Notes under the pieces: model-generated
Database searches by the model: none
The model's input: only the letters and a program-made list of their open reading frames with translations
Told to the model about the DNA's origin: nothing
Program-made: the position numbers and the translations under genes
DNA from: Cellulomonas sp. 73-145
Lineage (GTDB): Bacteria > Actinomycetota > Actinomycetes > Actinomycetales > Cellulomonadaceae
Direction: 5' to 3'
Assembly (NCBI GenBank): GCA_001898185.1
Contig: MKTI01000006.1
Span: forward strand, 434,001 to 498,000
DNA: 64,000 nt
Shown here: positions 45,404-53,840 of the stretch, piece after piece
Position numbering within the stretch: position 1 is the stretch's first letter
Layout: the number at the start of each line of letters is the position of its first letter

Positions 45404-46125
45404 TCTCCGGTGCCCATCCGGTAGCCGACGCCACGCACGGTCCGCACGAACCGTTGCGCGTCGACCGTGTCGCCGAGCTTCTGCCGCAGGTGCAGCACGT
45501 GCACGTCGACCAGGTGCTCGTCGCCCACCCAGCCGTCGCCCCACACCGCCTCGATCAGCTGCCGCCGGGTCAGCACCGCGGCCGGGCGTCGGGCCAGCGC
45601 CGCCAGCACGTCGAACTCGGTGCGGGTCAGCGGCACCGGCTCGCCGTCGAGCTCCACCTCTCGGCCGGCGAGGTCCAGGCGCAGCGGACCGATGACCAGA
45701 GGCGGGACCGACCCGTCCTCCGAGCGTCCGGCGGTGGCGAAGGACCGCCGCGGCCGGCGCTGCATCGCCGCGATCCGCGCCACCAGCTCACGCGGCCGGA
45801 ACGGCTTGGTCATGTAGTCGTCGGCGCCGACCGACAGGCCGATCAGGGTGTCCACCTCGTCCGTGCGGGCGGTCAGCATCACCACGTAGCAGTCGGAGAA
45901 GGTGCGCAGCTGCCGGCACACTTCCACGCCGTCGAGCCCGGGCAGGCCCAGGTCCAGGACGACCACGTCGGGGTCCAGCTCGCGCGCGGCGTCGAGGGCG
46001 GCAGGGCCGTCGAAGGCCAGCCGGACCTCGTACCCCTCCCGACGCAGGTACCCGGCGACGACCTCGGCCAGCGCGCGCTCGTCGTCCACGACGAGAGCGC
46101 GTCGGGCGGCAGGAGAGGTGCTCAC
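45400..46125 (-). CDS. OmpR/PhoB-family response regulator (CopR candidate)
   Basis: A 241-residue regulator: receiver with LVVDDERA, phospho-Asp in VVLDLGLPG, Thr in MLTAR and Lys in TKPF; C-terminal winged helix (LTRTEFDVLAALARRPAAVLTRRQLIEAVWG and the RTVRGVGYRM hairpin). GTG 46125 lies 6 nt after CACAAT (46132-46137, minus strand), a leaderless pattern. OmpR-type dimers bind 11-bp-period direct repeats, matching the ten sites in this window. Confidence 0.93.
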   Translation of the reverse strand: MSTSPAARRALVVDDERALAEVVAGYLRREGYEVRLAFDGPAALDAARELDPDVVVLDLGLPGLDGVEVCRQLRTFSDCYVVMLTARTDEVDTLIGLSVGADDYMTKPFRPRELVARIAAMQRRPRRSFATAGRSEDGSVPPLVIGPLRLDLAGREVELDGEPVPLTRTEFDVLAALARRPAAVLTRRQLIEAVWGDGWVGDEHLVDVHVLHLRQKLGDTVDAQRFVRTVRGVGYRMGTGE

Positions 46126-46185
46126 CGGCCCATTGTGATCGCGTCCTGCGCACGGACCAGACGCCCGCGACCACCTGACCGGCGC

Positions 46186-46207
46186 CTTCATCGAACCTTG
46201 ATCTGTT
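46186..46207 (+). promoter_or_regulatory. CopR-type 11-bp direct repeat (site J)
   Basis: CTTCATCGAAC then CTTGATCTGTT, period 11 bp, the clearest copy. It points at the glutaredoxin operon and sits 61 nt upstream of the response-regulator gene on the other strand. Confidence 0.7.
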
Positions 46208-46313
46208 CGCGACGGCGCCTGAGCCCGCCGCGGCCACGCTGAGGAGGTCCGGCACGCCGACCGGACGTCGCTCACGCTGGGCACCACCCCGGCGCCGTCC
46301 CGAGGAGCACCCG

Positions 46314-46637
46314 TTGGGGCCCCAGCCAAGCCCGCTACCGGTCGTGGTGGTCACCGCGCCGGCGTGCCACCTGTGCGACGACGCCTTGCACCGACTGCGT
46401 GCCGTCGCCGGACAGGCGCGCCTCGACGTGCGCGTCGTCGAGCTCGAGTCCGCCGAGGGCCGGGCCCTGGTCGCGGAGCACCGTCCCCCGATGAGCCCGC
46501 TGGTCCTGGTCGACGGGGTCTTCTTCAGCTCGGGCCGGCTGCCGCAGCGCAAGGTCGACGCGCTGCTGCGCGTGCGCGGCGGCCTCCCGGTGCCGCTGGA
46601 CGACGTGTGGGACGGGCCGGTGAACGTCCGTGGGTAG
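46314..46637 (+). CDS. glutaredoxin-like thiol-disulfide protein
   Basis: A 107-residue protein with a redox CxxC (APACHLCDDAL, about 17-22) and the cis-Pro region MSPLVLVDG. Glutaredoxin-like fold. TTG 46314 follows CGAGGAGCACC. Its end overlaps the DsbD-like gene. Confidence 0.87.
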   Translation: MGPQPSPLPVVVVTAPACHLCDDALHRLRAVAGQARLDVRVVELESAEGRALVAEHRPPMSPLVLVDGVFFSSGRLPQRKVDALLRVRGGLPVPLDDVWDGPVNVRG

Positions 46638-47628
46638 CGAGCTGCTGGCGGCAGGCAGCGTGCTGGCGGCGTTCCTCGCCGGTGGTGTGGCTCTGTTCGC
46701 GCCCTGCTGCATCGTCTTCCTGGCGCCGTCGTACCTGGCCGGAGCGGTCAAGAGTGCGCGGTGGCGGCTGCTGCCGTTGACGTTCGTGTTCGCCGGCGGG
46801 CTGGCCGTGGTGATGGTGCCCCTCACCCTCGGGGCGAGCCTGCTGTCCGGCGCCATCGCCCGCTACCACCAGCCGCTGTACTACGCCGGCGGCGTGCTGT
46901 TCTTCGTCCTGGCGTGGCTGGCGCTCTCGGGCCGGATGTGGTCGCTGCCGTCCGCGCTGCGCGCTCCGGACACGACGAAGGGGGACAGCGCGAGCTTCTT
47001 CGCGCTCGGTGTGTTCTCCGGCATCGCCTCGTCGTGCTGCGCGCCCGTTCTCGTCGGCGTCATGACCTTGTCCGCGTTGTCCGGCTCCGTCGCCGGTGGG
47101 CTGACCCTCGGTCTCGCGTACGTCTTCGGCATGGTGTTCCCGTTGTTCGTCATGGCCCTGATCTGGGACCGGGTGCGGCTGGGGGAGCGCAAGTGGCTGC
47201 GTCCTCGGGCCGTGCGGTTCACCATCGCCGGGCACCGGTTCGTCACCACGACGCTGAACGTCGCCGTTGCCATCGGCTTCGCGGTGATGGGTGGCTTCGT
47301 GGTCGCCCGTGCCAACGACAGCACGATGAACGGCGGAAGCGGCTTGCAGGTCTCCGCCGCTCGTGGGCTGACGCGGTTCTTCCTGCGGCTCGAGGGCTGG
47401 CTGGCGCCGTTGCCAGAGGTGCTGCTCGGCCTCGGGCTGCTGGCCGTCGCCCTGGGCTTCGTCTGGTTCACCCTGGCCGACCGCCGCCGGCGCCCCGGCG
47501 CTCCCGCGGACGCAGCCGCCGAGCATCCGTCGCCCGCACCCGAGGACGAGGCCCCGTCCTGCCACGGTCCGGCCGCCGGCACCCCGCACGAGCACCAGCA
47601 GCACGAGCAGAACAGGACCGCACGATGA
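46630..47628 (+). CDS. CcdA/DsbD-like transmembrane thiol reductase
   Basis: A 332-residue membrane protein with about six to eight helices and redox Cys pairs: ALFAPCCIVFLAP after TM1 and IASSCCAPVLVG in the fourth helix, the DsbD/CcdA pattern with C-C pairs. The C terminus is His/Pro-rich (EHPSPAPED, SCHGPAAGTPHEH). It would pass electrons across the membrane to an extracytoplasmic TlpA-like protein (next gene). ATGA overlap with that gene. Confidence 0.87.
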   Translation: MGSELLAAGSVLAAFLAGGVALFAPCCIVFLAPSYLAGAVKSARWRLLPLTFVFAGGLAVVMVPLTLGASLLSGAIARYHQPLYYAGGVLFFVLAWLALSGRMWSLPSALRAPDTTKGDSASFFALGVFSGIASSCCAPVLVGVMTLSALSGSVAGGLTLGLAYVFGMVFPLFVMALIWDRVRLGERKWLRPRAVRFTIAGHRFVTTTLNVAVAIGFAVMGGFVVARANDSTMNGGSGLQVSAARGLTRFFLRLEGWLAPLPEVLLGLGLLAVALGFVWFTLADRRRRPGAPADAAAEHPSPAPEDEAPSCHGPAAGTPHEHQQHEQNRTAR

Positions 47629-48251
47629 CCTCCGGATCCGCCGTCAAGCGTGACCAGCACCGCGAGGAGGTGGTGGCCGCCGCGCGCAAGGCGCGTGAGG
47701 ACGCGGCCCGCCGACGCCGCCTCATCCGCATCGCCGTCAGCATCCTGGGCGTGCTCGTGGTCGCCGGGGTGATCACCGCCGGGCTGCTGTCCGCGCGCCC
47801 CACCCAGCAGGTCGCCACGCGCATCGCCCCCGACTTCACGCTGCCCGGCTCCGACGGTTCCTCCGTGACCCTGTCCGCGCTGCGCGGCAAGCCCGTGCTG
47901 CTCTACTTCTCCGAGGGCGCCGGCTGCGACGCGTGCCTGGTGCAGATGCAGAAGATCGAGCAGGACCCGGCCTTCGCGGCCAAGGGCATCACCGTGGTGC
48001 CGATCGTGATGAACACGGCCGACCAGATCAACGCCGACCGGCAGCGCCTCGAGGTCAAGTCGGCGTTCTACCTGGACAAGGGCACCGTGTCCCAGGAGTA
48101 CGGCGTGCTGGGCAAGGGCATGCACGCCGGCCTGCCAGGCCACGGGTTCGTCCTGGTCAACGCGGCCGGCCAGCAGGTCTGGGCGGCCGAGTACCCGTCC
48201 ATGTGGCTCGCCCCGGACCAGCTGCTCAAGGAAGTCTCGTCGCGCATCTGA
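47625..48251 (+). CDS. membrane-anchored TlpA-like thiol peroxidase/thioredoxin
   Basis: A 208-residue protein: basic N terminus, one transmembrane anchor (about 32-54), then an AhpC/TSA-Redoxin domain (RIAPDFTLPGSDGSSVTL) with CxxC in GAGCDACLVQM and cis-Pro region LPGHGFVLV. Functions with the DsbD-like protein, perhaps protecting or assembling copper sites. Confidence 0.88.
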   Translation: MTSGSAVKRDQHREEVVAAARKAREDAARRRRLIRIAVSILGVLVVAGVITAGLLSARPTQQVATRIAPDFTLPGSDGSSVTLSALRGKPVLLYFSEGAGCDACLVQMQKIEQDPAFAAKGITVVPIVMNTADQINADRQRLEVKSAFYLDKGTVSQEYGVLGKGMHAGLPGHGFVLVNAAGQQVWAAEYPSMWLAPDQLLKEVSSRI

Positions 48252-48357
48252 CGACGCCGCGCCCCCGGCGCGCGCGAAGCGGCCCCCTGGCGTCCCTGCT
48301 CCCGGCGTGAGCCCCGCCACGCAGGGGACCCCACGCCCGGCCACTAGGCTGGCCGCC

Positions 48358-49113
48358 GTGGTCGACGCGTCAGGCACGGTGACGTCGTCCCGAGCCGTAC
48401 GTCGTGGCACAGGCGCTCGCGGACGCGGTCGTCCGCGCGATCCCGGGCTCGAGGAGCGGACGCGGCTGGTCGCGCTCGAGCTGTTCGGCAAGCGCGGCTT
48501 CTCCGGCCTGACGATCGACGAGGTGGCGGCGACCGCCAAGATCGGCAAGTCGTCCATCTACCTGCGCTGGCCCGACAAGCAGACGCTGCTGGCCGACGCG
48601 CTCCGCGGCATCCAGGGCGCCGACCCCTCGCAGGCGGCGACGGGCACGGACGACGATGCCGACGAGCAGCCCGAGGGCCGCAGCACCCCCGAGCCGCAGA
48701 CGCTGCGCGACTACCTGCTGGCGCACGTGCACCGCCGGGCAGACCTCTACCTCGGCCCGTACGGCCTGGCGATGCTGCGCCTGTACGTCGAGGCGCGCGC
48801 CTACCCGGAGCTGTTCGGCGCGATCCGCGAGCAGGCGATCTCCCGGCTGGTGCTCGACGAGCGCGAGCGGGTGACCCAGGCCGTGCGGGCCGGCGTGCTG
48901 CCGCCGGACGCGGCGCCGGTGCGCATCCTCGACGCGGTGGAGGGTGCGATCTTCATGCACCTGCTGGTCACCCCGCCGGAGCTGCTGGACCGCGTCCGCG
49001 CCGGCCTGGACGACTACGTCGAGCGGATGGTCGACGACCAGCTGCGCGCGGCGGGGTACGACGCGCAGGCGGACGCCGAGCGCGTCCGGCGGCTCAGCCC
49101 TCCCGGAAGCTGA
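48358..49113 (+). CDS. TetR family regulator of the fix/CoA cluster
   Basis: A 251-residue TetR protein: a Gly/Arg-rich N-terminal extension (GTGARGRGRPRDPG), HTH with TRLVALELFGKRGFSGLTIDEVAATAKIGKSSIYLRWPDK, then a C-terminal ligand domain. GTG 48358 follows TAGGCT (48345-48350) in a leaderless arrangement; GTG 48307 is alternative. It is convergent with fixX, at the end of the cluster it likely controls. Confidence 0.88.
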   Translation: MVDASGTVTSSRAVRRGTGARGRGRPRDPGLEERTRLVALELFGKRGFSGLTIDEVAATAKIGKSSIYLRWPDKQTLLADALRGIQGADPSQAATGTDDDADEQPEGRSTPEPQTLRDYLLAHVHRRADLYLGPYGLAMLRLYVEARAYPELFGAIREQAISRLVLDERERVTQAVRAGVLPPDAAPVRILDAVEGAIFMHLLVTPPELLDRVRAGLDDYVERMVDDQLRAAGYDAQADAERVRRLSPPGS

Positions 49114-49369
49114 CCCCGAACCCGCCGCGCGGGTAGTGCCAGCGCAGCGCACCGGGGGCCGCGACGGCGAGGCACGTGCCGCACTCCAGGCAGGCGGCGT
49201 GGTCGGCCACGATGCGGCCGTCCTGCTCGCTGTACACGCCTGCCGGGCACACCGCGATGATCCGGGCGCCGGTGCCGGTGGTCCGGCACAGCTCCTGGTC
49301 GATCTCGATGTGCGACTCCTCCTCGTCGAGCACCACCCGGTTCTTCGCCAGGCGCTCGGGGACCGACAT
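49094..49369 (-). CDS. fixX: ferredoxin-like protein FixX
   Basis: A 91-residue Fe-S protein: VCPAGVYSEQ and CLECGTCLAV give the conserved Cys for a [4Fe-4S] cluster, with one further Cys in ELCRTTG. It feeds electrons with FixC. ATG 49369 is chosen; GTG 49378 would overlap the fixC stop (GTGA). Confidence 0.9.
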   Translation of the reverse strand: MSVPERLAKNRVVLDEEESHIEIDQELCRTTGTGARIIAVCPAGVYSEQDGRIVADHAACLECGTCLAVAAPGALRWHYPRGGFGVSFREG

Positions 49370-49374
49370 CGCCC

Positions 49375-50691
49375 TCACAGTGCACGCACCCCCGCCCATC
49401 CGTCGCTGACCAGGTCACGCACGGACACTGCGGACCTCCTGAAGCTGTCCCGCGCCACCGCCGCCAGGTGCTTGCGCGGCGAACCGTCGAGGCGGAACAC
49501 GTCGCGGAACAGGCCGGCGGCGAGCTCTCCGTAGGCGCCGTACATCCGCGGGCGCTCCAGGAACTTCGGCGCGCGCGCGTAGGTGCGCAGGTCCTTCACG
49601 ACGAAGCTCTCGTCGAGGTGGCGCCGGTAGGCGGCCAGGCCGGTCGCGGTGACGTCCTGCGCCGCGATCGCCTCGCCGATCCCCTTGGCCGCCGCGACGG
49701 CGGAGCCGATGGCGAGGTCCATGCCGCGCACCGTCAGGCCGGAGTTGATCGTCAGGCCGGCGGCCTCGCCGACCACCACCATGCCTCCCGTGACGATCTG
49801 CCCGAGCATCTCCAGGCCGCCCTCGGCGACCAGGTGGGACCCGTACTCGACGATCTCGCCGCCCCGCAGGTACGGCTCCAGCACGGGGTGGCTCAGGTAG
49901 TGCTCGAACACCTCGGCAGCGGTCCGGCCGTGCTTCACCAGGTCGTCCAGGCGCAGCACGACGCCGACGGACAGCGACTCGGTGTTGGTGTACAGGAAGC
50001 CGCCGCCACCGATGCCGAGCGTGCAGTCGCCGACGATGGCGTGCGCCGCACCCTGGTCGCCGCTGACCGCGAAGCGGTCCTCGATGACGGTGCGCGGCAG
50101 CGACACCACCGCCTTGACCCCCACCGCGAGGTGGTGCGTCGGTGGCTGGGGCCGCAGCCCGATGCTGCGGGCCAGGAACGAGTTGACCCCGTCGGCCGCC
50201 ACCACCACGCGCGCGCGCAGCTCGTCGTCGCCCGCGCGGACGCCGACCACCTGCGGCCCGGCCGGCGTGTCCTCCCGCAGCAGGGAGTCGACGCGGACGC
50301 CGGGCATCAGGAAGACGCCGGCCTCCTCGGCACGCTCGGCGAGCCACGGGTCGAACCGCGCCCGCAGCACCGTGACTGCGTTGACCGGCTCGGCCAGCGG
50401 TCCGCCGGCGTAGTCCAGGGACACCGAGGAGTCGCCGGTGAGGAACGTGGTGACGTGCCGGGTGATGCGGCGCTCGACCGGTGCGGACTGGGCGAAGCCG
50501 GGGAACACCTCGTCGAGCACGCGCCCGTAGAGCACACCGCCGGACAGGTTCTTGGCGCCCGGCGCCTCGCCGCGCTCGATCAGCACCACCGACAGGCCCT
50601 GCTGCGCGAGCAGGTACGCGGTGACGGACCCGGCCGGCCCGCCGCCGACGACGATGACGTCGAAGTCGGGCTCAGCGGCGGCGCTGCTCAT
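49375..50691 (-). CDS. fixC: electron-transfer flavoprotein-quinone oxidoreductase FixC
   Basis: A 438-residue FAD protein: N-terminal dinucleotide motif VIVVGGGPAGSVTAYLLAQ, ERGEAPGAKNLSGG, an internal GEAAGLTINSGLTVRGMDLAI FAD motif, and a C-terminal membrane-associated segment. It passes ETF electrons to quinone or in bifurcation. Its start overlaps fixB by ATGA. Confidence 0.93.
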   Translation of the reverse strand: MSSAAAEPDFDVIVVGGGPAGSVTAYLLAQQGLSVVLIERGEAPGAKNLSGGVLYGRVLDEVFPGFAQSAPVERRITRHVTTFLTGDSSVSLDYAGGPLAEPVNAVTVLRARFDPWLAERAEEAGVFLMPGVRVDSLLREDTPAGPQVVGVRAGDDELRARVVVAADGVNSFLARSIGLRPQPPTHHLAVGVKAVVSLPRTVIEDRFAVSGDQGAAHAIVGDCTLGIGGGGFLYTNTESLSVGVVLRLDDLVKHGRTAAEVFEHYLSHPVLEPYLRGGEIVEYGSHLVAEGGLEMLGQIVTGGMVVVGEAAGLTINSGLTVRGMDLAIGSAVAAAKGIGEAIAAQDVTATGLAAYRRHLDESFVVKDLRTYARAPKFLERPRMYGAYGELAAGLFRDVFRLDGSPRKHLAAVARDSFRRSAVSVRDLVSDGWAGVRAL

Positions 50692-51611
50692 GCCGTCCCG
50701 CCGAGGGCGGCCGTCAGCGCCGGCACCACCTGGTACAGGTCGCCCACGATGCCGTAGTCGCACTGGGCGAACACCGGCGCGGCCTTGTCGCTGTTCACCG
50801 CGACGATCACCTTCGCCTCGCGGACGCCCACCATGTGCTGCAGCTGCCCGGAGATGCCCACGGCGACGTACAGCTCGGGGGAGACCCGCTGGCCGGAGAT
50901 GCCGATGTAGCGGTCCTTCGGCAGCCAGTCGACACCCTCCGCGAGCGGCCGCGAGCAGGCCACCTCACCGCCGAGCGCGCCGGCCAGCCCGCTGATCAGG
51001 GCGACGTCCTCACGGGCCTTGAGCCCACGACCGACGCCGACCACCACGCGCGCGGCGCCCAGGTCGACACCGGCGACCGTGGTGGGCCGCACCTCGACCA
51101 CCTGTGCGGGCAGCGGGGTCGCGGCGACCTCCTCGACGGCCGCCGCGGTGTCGGACACCGCGACGGCGGCACCGGCGTCGACCGCCAGGACGGCCGGTCC
51201 GCCGGCCACCGCGGTGCGGTGCTGGCTGATCCCGCCGAGCACCGACCGGGTCACCACGACGTCGTCACCGGCGAGCTCCACCCGCTCGACGCCGGCGAGC
51301 ACCGGGCTGCGCAGGGCCGCGCCGACCGCGCCGAGCAGCGCGCGGCCGCCGGGCGTGGTGGCGCCGACCACCGCACGCGGGGCGGCCTCGGCGACCAGCC
51401 GGGCGACGTCCGGTGCGAAGGCCTCGACGGGTGCGGTGCCGGGCTCACCGAGCCAGAGCACGCGGTCGACGACGCCGGCGACGGCCTCCGCCACCGCCCG
51501 GCGGCCCGCCACCACGGCGACCACCTCGGTGCCCAGGGTCCGGGCCACCTCGACCAGGCCCGTGGCTGCGGCGTCGTCGGCGACCACGATCCACGACTGT
51601 GCTGCGTTCAT
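50688..51611 (-). CDS. fixB: electron transfer flavoprotein alpha subunit FixB
   Basis: A 307-residue protein with an N-terminal adenine-binding half and a C-terminal ETF-alpha FAD domain: VGVGRGLKAREDVALI, DRYIGISGQRVSPELYVAVGISG and VAVNSDKAAPVFAQCDYGIVGD. AGGAGG precedes ATG 51611. Downstream partner of FixA. Confidence 0.94.
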   Translation of the reverse strand: MNAAQSWIVVADDAAATGLVEVARTLGTEVVAVVAGRRAVAEAVAGVVDRVLWLGEPGTAPVEAFAPDVARLVAEAAPRAVVGATTPGGRALLGAVGAALRSPVLAGVERVELAGDDVVVTRSVLGGISQHRTAVAGGPAVLAVDAGAAVAVSDTAAAVEEVAATPLPAQVVEVRPTTVAGVDLGAARVVVGVGRGLKAREDVALISGLAGALGGEVACSRPLAEGVDWLPKDRYIGISGQRVSPELYVAVGISGQLQHMVGVREAKVIVAVNSDKAAPVFAQCDYGIVGDLYQVVPALTAALGGTA

Positions 51612-51630
51612 GTTCGTCCTCCTCAGGGCT

Positions 51631-52416
51631 CTACAGGGCGCCGGACTGACGCAGCGCGCCCACCAGCTCGGTGGCGGCGGCAGCGGCGTCGGACCCGTCG
51701 AAGATCCGCGCGGTGCGCTCGGCACCACCGGGCTTGGCGGTCGCCAGCGTGGTCAGCACGGCGCCGGGCTCGGCGACGGACAGCTCCGCGAGGCTCAGCA
51801 CCTCGACCGGCTTCTTGGCCGCCGCGAGGATGTCCTTCATCCCGGCGACGCGCGGCACCACGGCATCGGCCGTCGCGGCGAGCACCACCGGCGTGGGCAC
51901 CGAGACGACGGCGGTGCCCGCGGGCAGCTCGCGCTCGACGACCAGCCCGGCGGTCCCGGCGTCGGCCACCCGCACGGCGCTGACCGCCGCCAGGCCCAGC
52001 CACCCGAGCGTGCCGGCGAGGGTGAGCGCCACCTGCCCGGCGGCCACGTCGACCGACGAGTCGCCGGCCAGCACCACGTCCACGTCACCGATGCCGCGGA
52101 CGGCCGCCGCCAGCACGGCTGCGACGCGGGTGCCGTCGGCACCGTCCAGCGCGTCGTCGGCCACCAGCACCAGCCGGTCCAGTCCGCGGGACAGCGCGGC
52201 CTTGCGGGCCAGCGGGGTGTCGATGCCGGCGGCGCCGACGGTCAGGCCGATCACCTCGCCGCCGGTCGCGTCCGCCAGCTGGCGGGCCAGCTCCAGCGCT
52301 ACCGGGTCGTACTCGCTGACGGCCCACTTGGCGCGGCCGAGGTCGACGGACCCGTCCGCCGCGACGTCCGCGTCCTGGGGGTTGGGCGCCCACTTGTAGG
52401 CGACGACGATCTTCAT
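51631..52416 (-). CDS. fixA: electron transfer flavoprotein beta subunit FixA
   Basis: A 261-residue ETF-beta: MKIVVAYKWAPNPQDADV start, AVSEYDPVALELARQL and the nucleotide-binding VLAGDSSVDVAAGQV segment. In FixABCX complexes FixAB carries the FAD that accepts electrons from an acyl-CoA dehydrogenase or NADH. Confidence 0.95.
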   Translation of the reverse strand: MKIVVAYKWAPNPQDADVAADGSVDLGRAKWAVSEYDPVALELARQLADATGGEVIGLTVGAAGIDTPLARKAALSRGLDRLVLVADDALDGADGTRVAAVLAAAVRGIGDVDVVLAGDSSVDVAAGQVALTLAGTLGWLGLAAVSAVRVADAGTAGLVVERELPAGTAVVSVPTPVVLAATADAVVPRVAGMKDILAAAKKPVEVLSLAELSVAEPGAVLTTLATAKPGGAERTARIFDGSDAAAAATELVGALRQSGAL

Positions 52417-52449
52417 CGCAGCTCCTTCACGTAGCAGCCGAGCGCGGGC

Positions 52450-53592
52450 TCAGCTGTGGTCCTTGACGATCTGGCGGCCGGCGATGTGCACCATGATCTC
52501 GTCGGTGCCGCCGCCGAACCGGTGGCCGCGGATGTCCCGCCACAGGCGCGAGACCCGGGTGCCGACGGTCACGCCGACGCCGCCGAAGATCTGCATCGCC
52601 TCGTCGGCGACCTCGAACGCCGCCATCGCGCAGTACCGCTTGCACAGCGCGCCCTGGCTCTTGAGCGGCACGTGCTGGTCGAGCATCCAGGCCGTGCGGA
52701 ACACGAAGTTGCGCATGTTCTCGACCTTGATGGCCATGTCCGTCAGCTTCTGCTGGATCAGCTGGAACTCACCGATCGGCCGGCCGAACTGCACGCGCTG
52801 CGCGGCGTAGCTCGCCGCGTCCTCGAACGCGCACTCGGCCAGGCCCAGGCACTGCGAGGCGATGACCAGGCGCTCCATCTCGAAGTTGCGCATCAGCTGC
52901 TTGAAGCCGTTGCCCTTGACGCCCACCAGGCAGGACTCGGGCAGCGTCACGTCGTCCAGGAAGATCTCGCAGGAGTCCGAGATGTGCCAGACGATCTTGT
53001 CCAGCCTGTTCGTCGTGACCCCGGGCGCGTCCATCGGCACCAGGTACATCGAGATCGCCTTGCGCGGGTCCTCGACGGCCGGGTCCTTCGCCATCAGCAG
53101 CAGGTACTTCGACTGCAGCGCGTTGGTGATCAGCGTCTTGGTGCCGTTGAACGTCACCAGGCCGTCGTGGTGCACCGCGCTGGTGGTCATCGCGGAGTTG
53201 TCGGAGCCGGCGCCGGGCTCGGTGAAGCCGAGCGCGAACGGCACGTCACCGCTGCTGAGCAGGCCCAGCACCTCGGCCTTCTGCTCGTCGGAGCCGAACT
53301 CGATGATGTCCATCGCCTGCAGCAGCTCGAGGCCGTAGCCGTTGTTCAGCCCCTGGCGGGCGGTGCGGGCGGCCAGCAGCACCAGCGTGATCGCGTCCAC
53401 CGGCGTGCCGCCGTACTCCTCGGGGAAGCCGAGGGACATGAAGCCCGCCTCGTGCATCGCCTTGCGGAACGACGTCGGCGGCTGGTGGTGCAGGTCGAGG
53501 TCCGCGATGTACGACTCGGGGCACTCTCGCTCGAGCAGCTCGTCGAGGCTCTCGAGGAGCAGCTGCTGCTCGTCGGTCAGTCCGAAGTCCAT
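52450..53592 (-). CDS. acyl-CoA dehydrogenase (CaiA-like)
   Basis: A 380-residue flavoprotein with the family's FTEPGAGSD, the WHISDSCEIFLDDV central strand, QRVQFGRPIGEFQ and the C-terminal GGTDEI motif. It resembles crotonobetainyl-CoA reductase CaiA more than generic beta-oxidation enzymes, with start MDFGLTDEQ. Adjacent fixABCX supports a reductive role such as trans-2-enoyl-CoA reduction. ATG 53592. Confidence 0.9.
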   Translation of the reverse strand: MDFGLTDEQQLLLESLDELLERECPESYIADLDLHHQPPTSFRKAMHEAGFMSLGFPEEYGGTPVDAITLVLLAARTARQGLNNGYGLELLQAMDIIEFGSDEQKAEVLGLLSSGDVPFALGFTEPGAGSDNSAMTTSAVHHDGLVTFNGTKTLITNALQSKYLLLMAKDPAVEDPRKAISMYLVPMDAPGVTTNRLDKIVWHISDSCEIFLDDVTLPESCLVGVKGNGFKQLMRNFEMERLVIASQCLGLAECAFEDAASYAAQRVQFGRPIGEFQLIQQKLTDMAIKVENMRNFVFRTAWMLDQHVPLKSQGALCKRYCAMAAFEVADEAMQIFGGVGVTVGTRVSRLWRDIRGHRFGGGTDEIMVHIAGRQIVKDHS

Positions 53593-53687
53593 GGTCTGCC
53601 TTCCGCCGTCGGCGCGTCTGGGGGTGGTCGGGCGACCCTCACCGGGTGCCGCACGGCGATCGTCGGCCCGGCCCACGGGCGCGCACC

Positions 53688-53763
53688 AAGGACGATGGTC
53701 CCCGTTACGGACGACACGGGTCCGAATTTAGGCCCGGTGTGACGTGCGGAAGGACGATGGTCC
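53688..53763. promoter_or_regulatory. 14-bp direct repeat operator in the divergent acyl-CoA dehydrogenase/CoA-transferase promoter
   Basis: AAGGACGATGGTCC occurs at 53688-53701 and 53750-53763, and the second copy is a 16-bp inverted repeat AAGGAC-n4-GTCCTT. Palindromic operators of this size suit TetR proteins; the TetR at 48.4 kb is the nearest candidate. Confidence 0.6.
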
Positions 53764-53840
53764 TTTTTGCCGACGATCTGCGTCCGCAATCGTGATCCGC
53801 ATCCGGCGGGACCGTCCGCGGGTTGACGAAGGAGTGCGAC

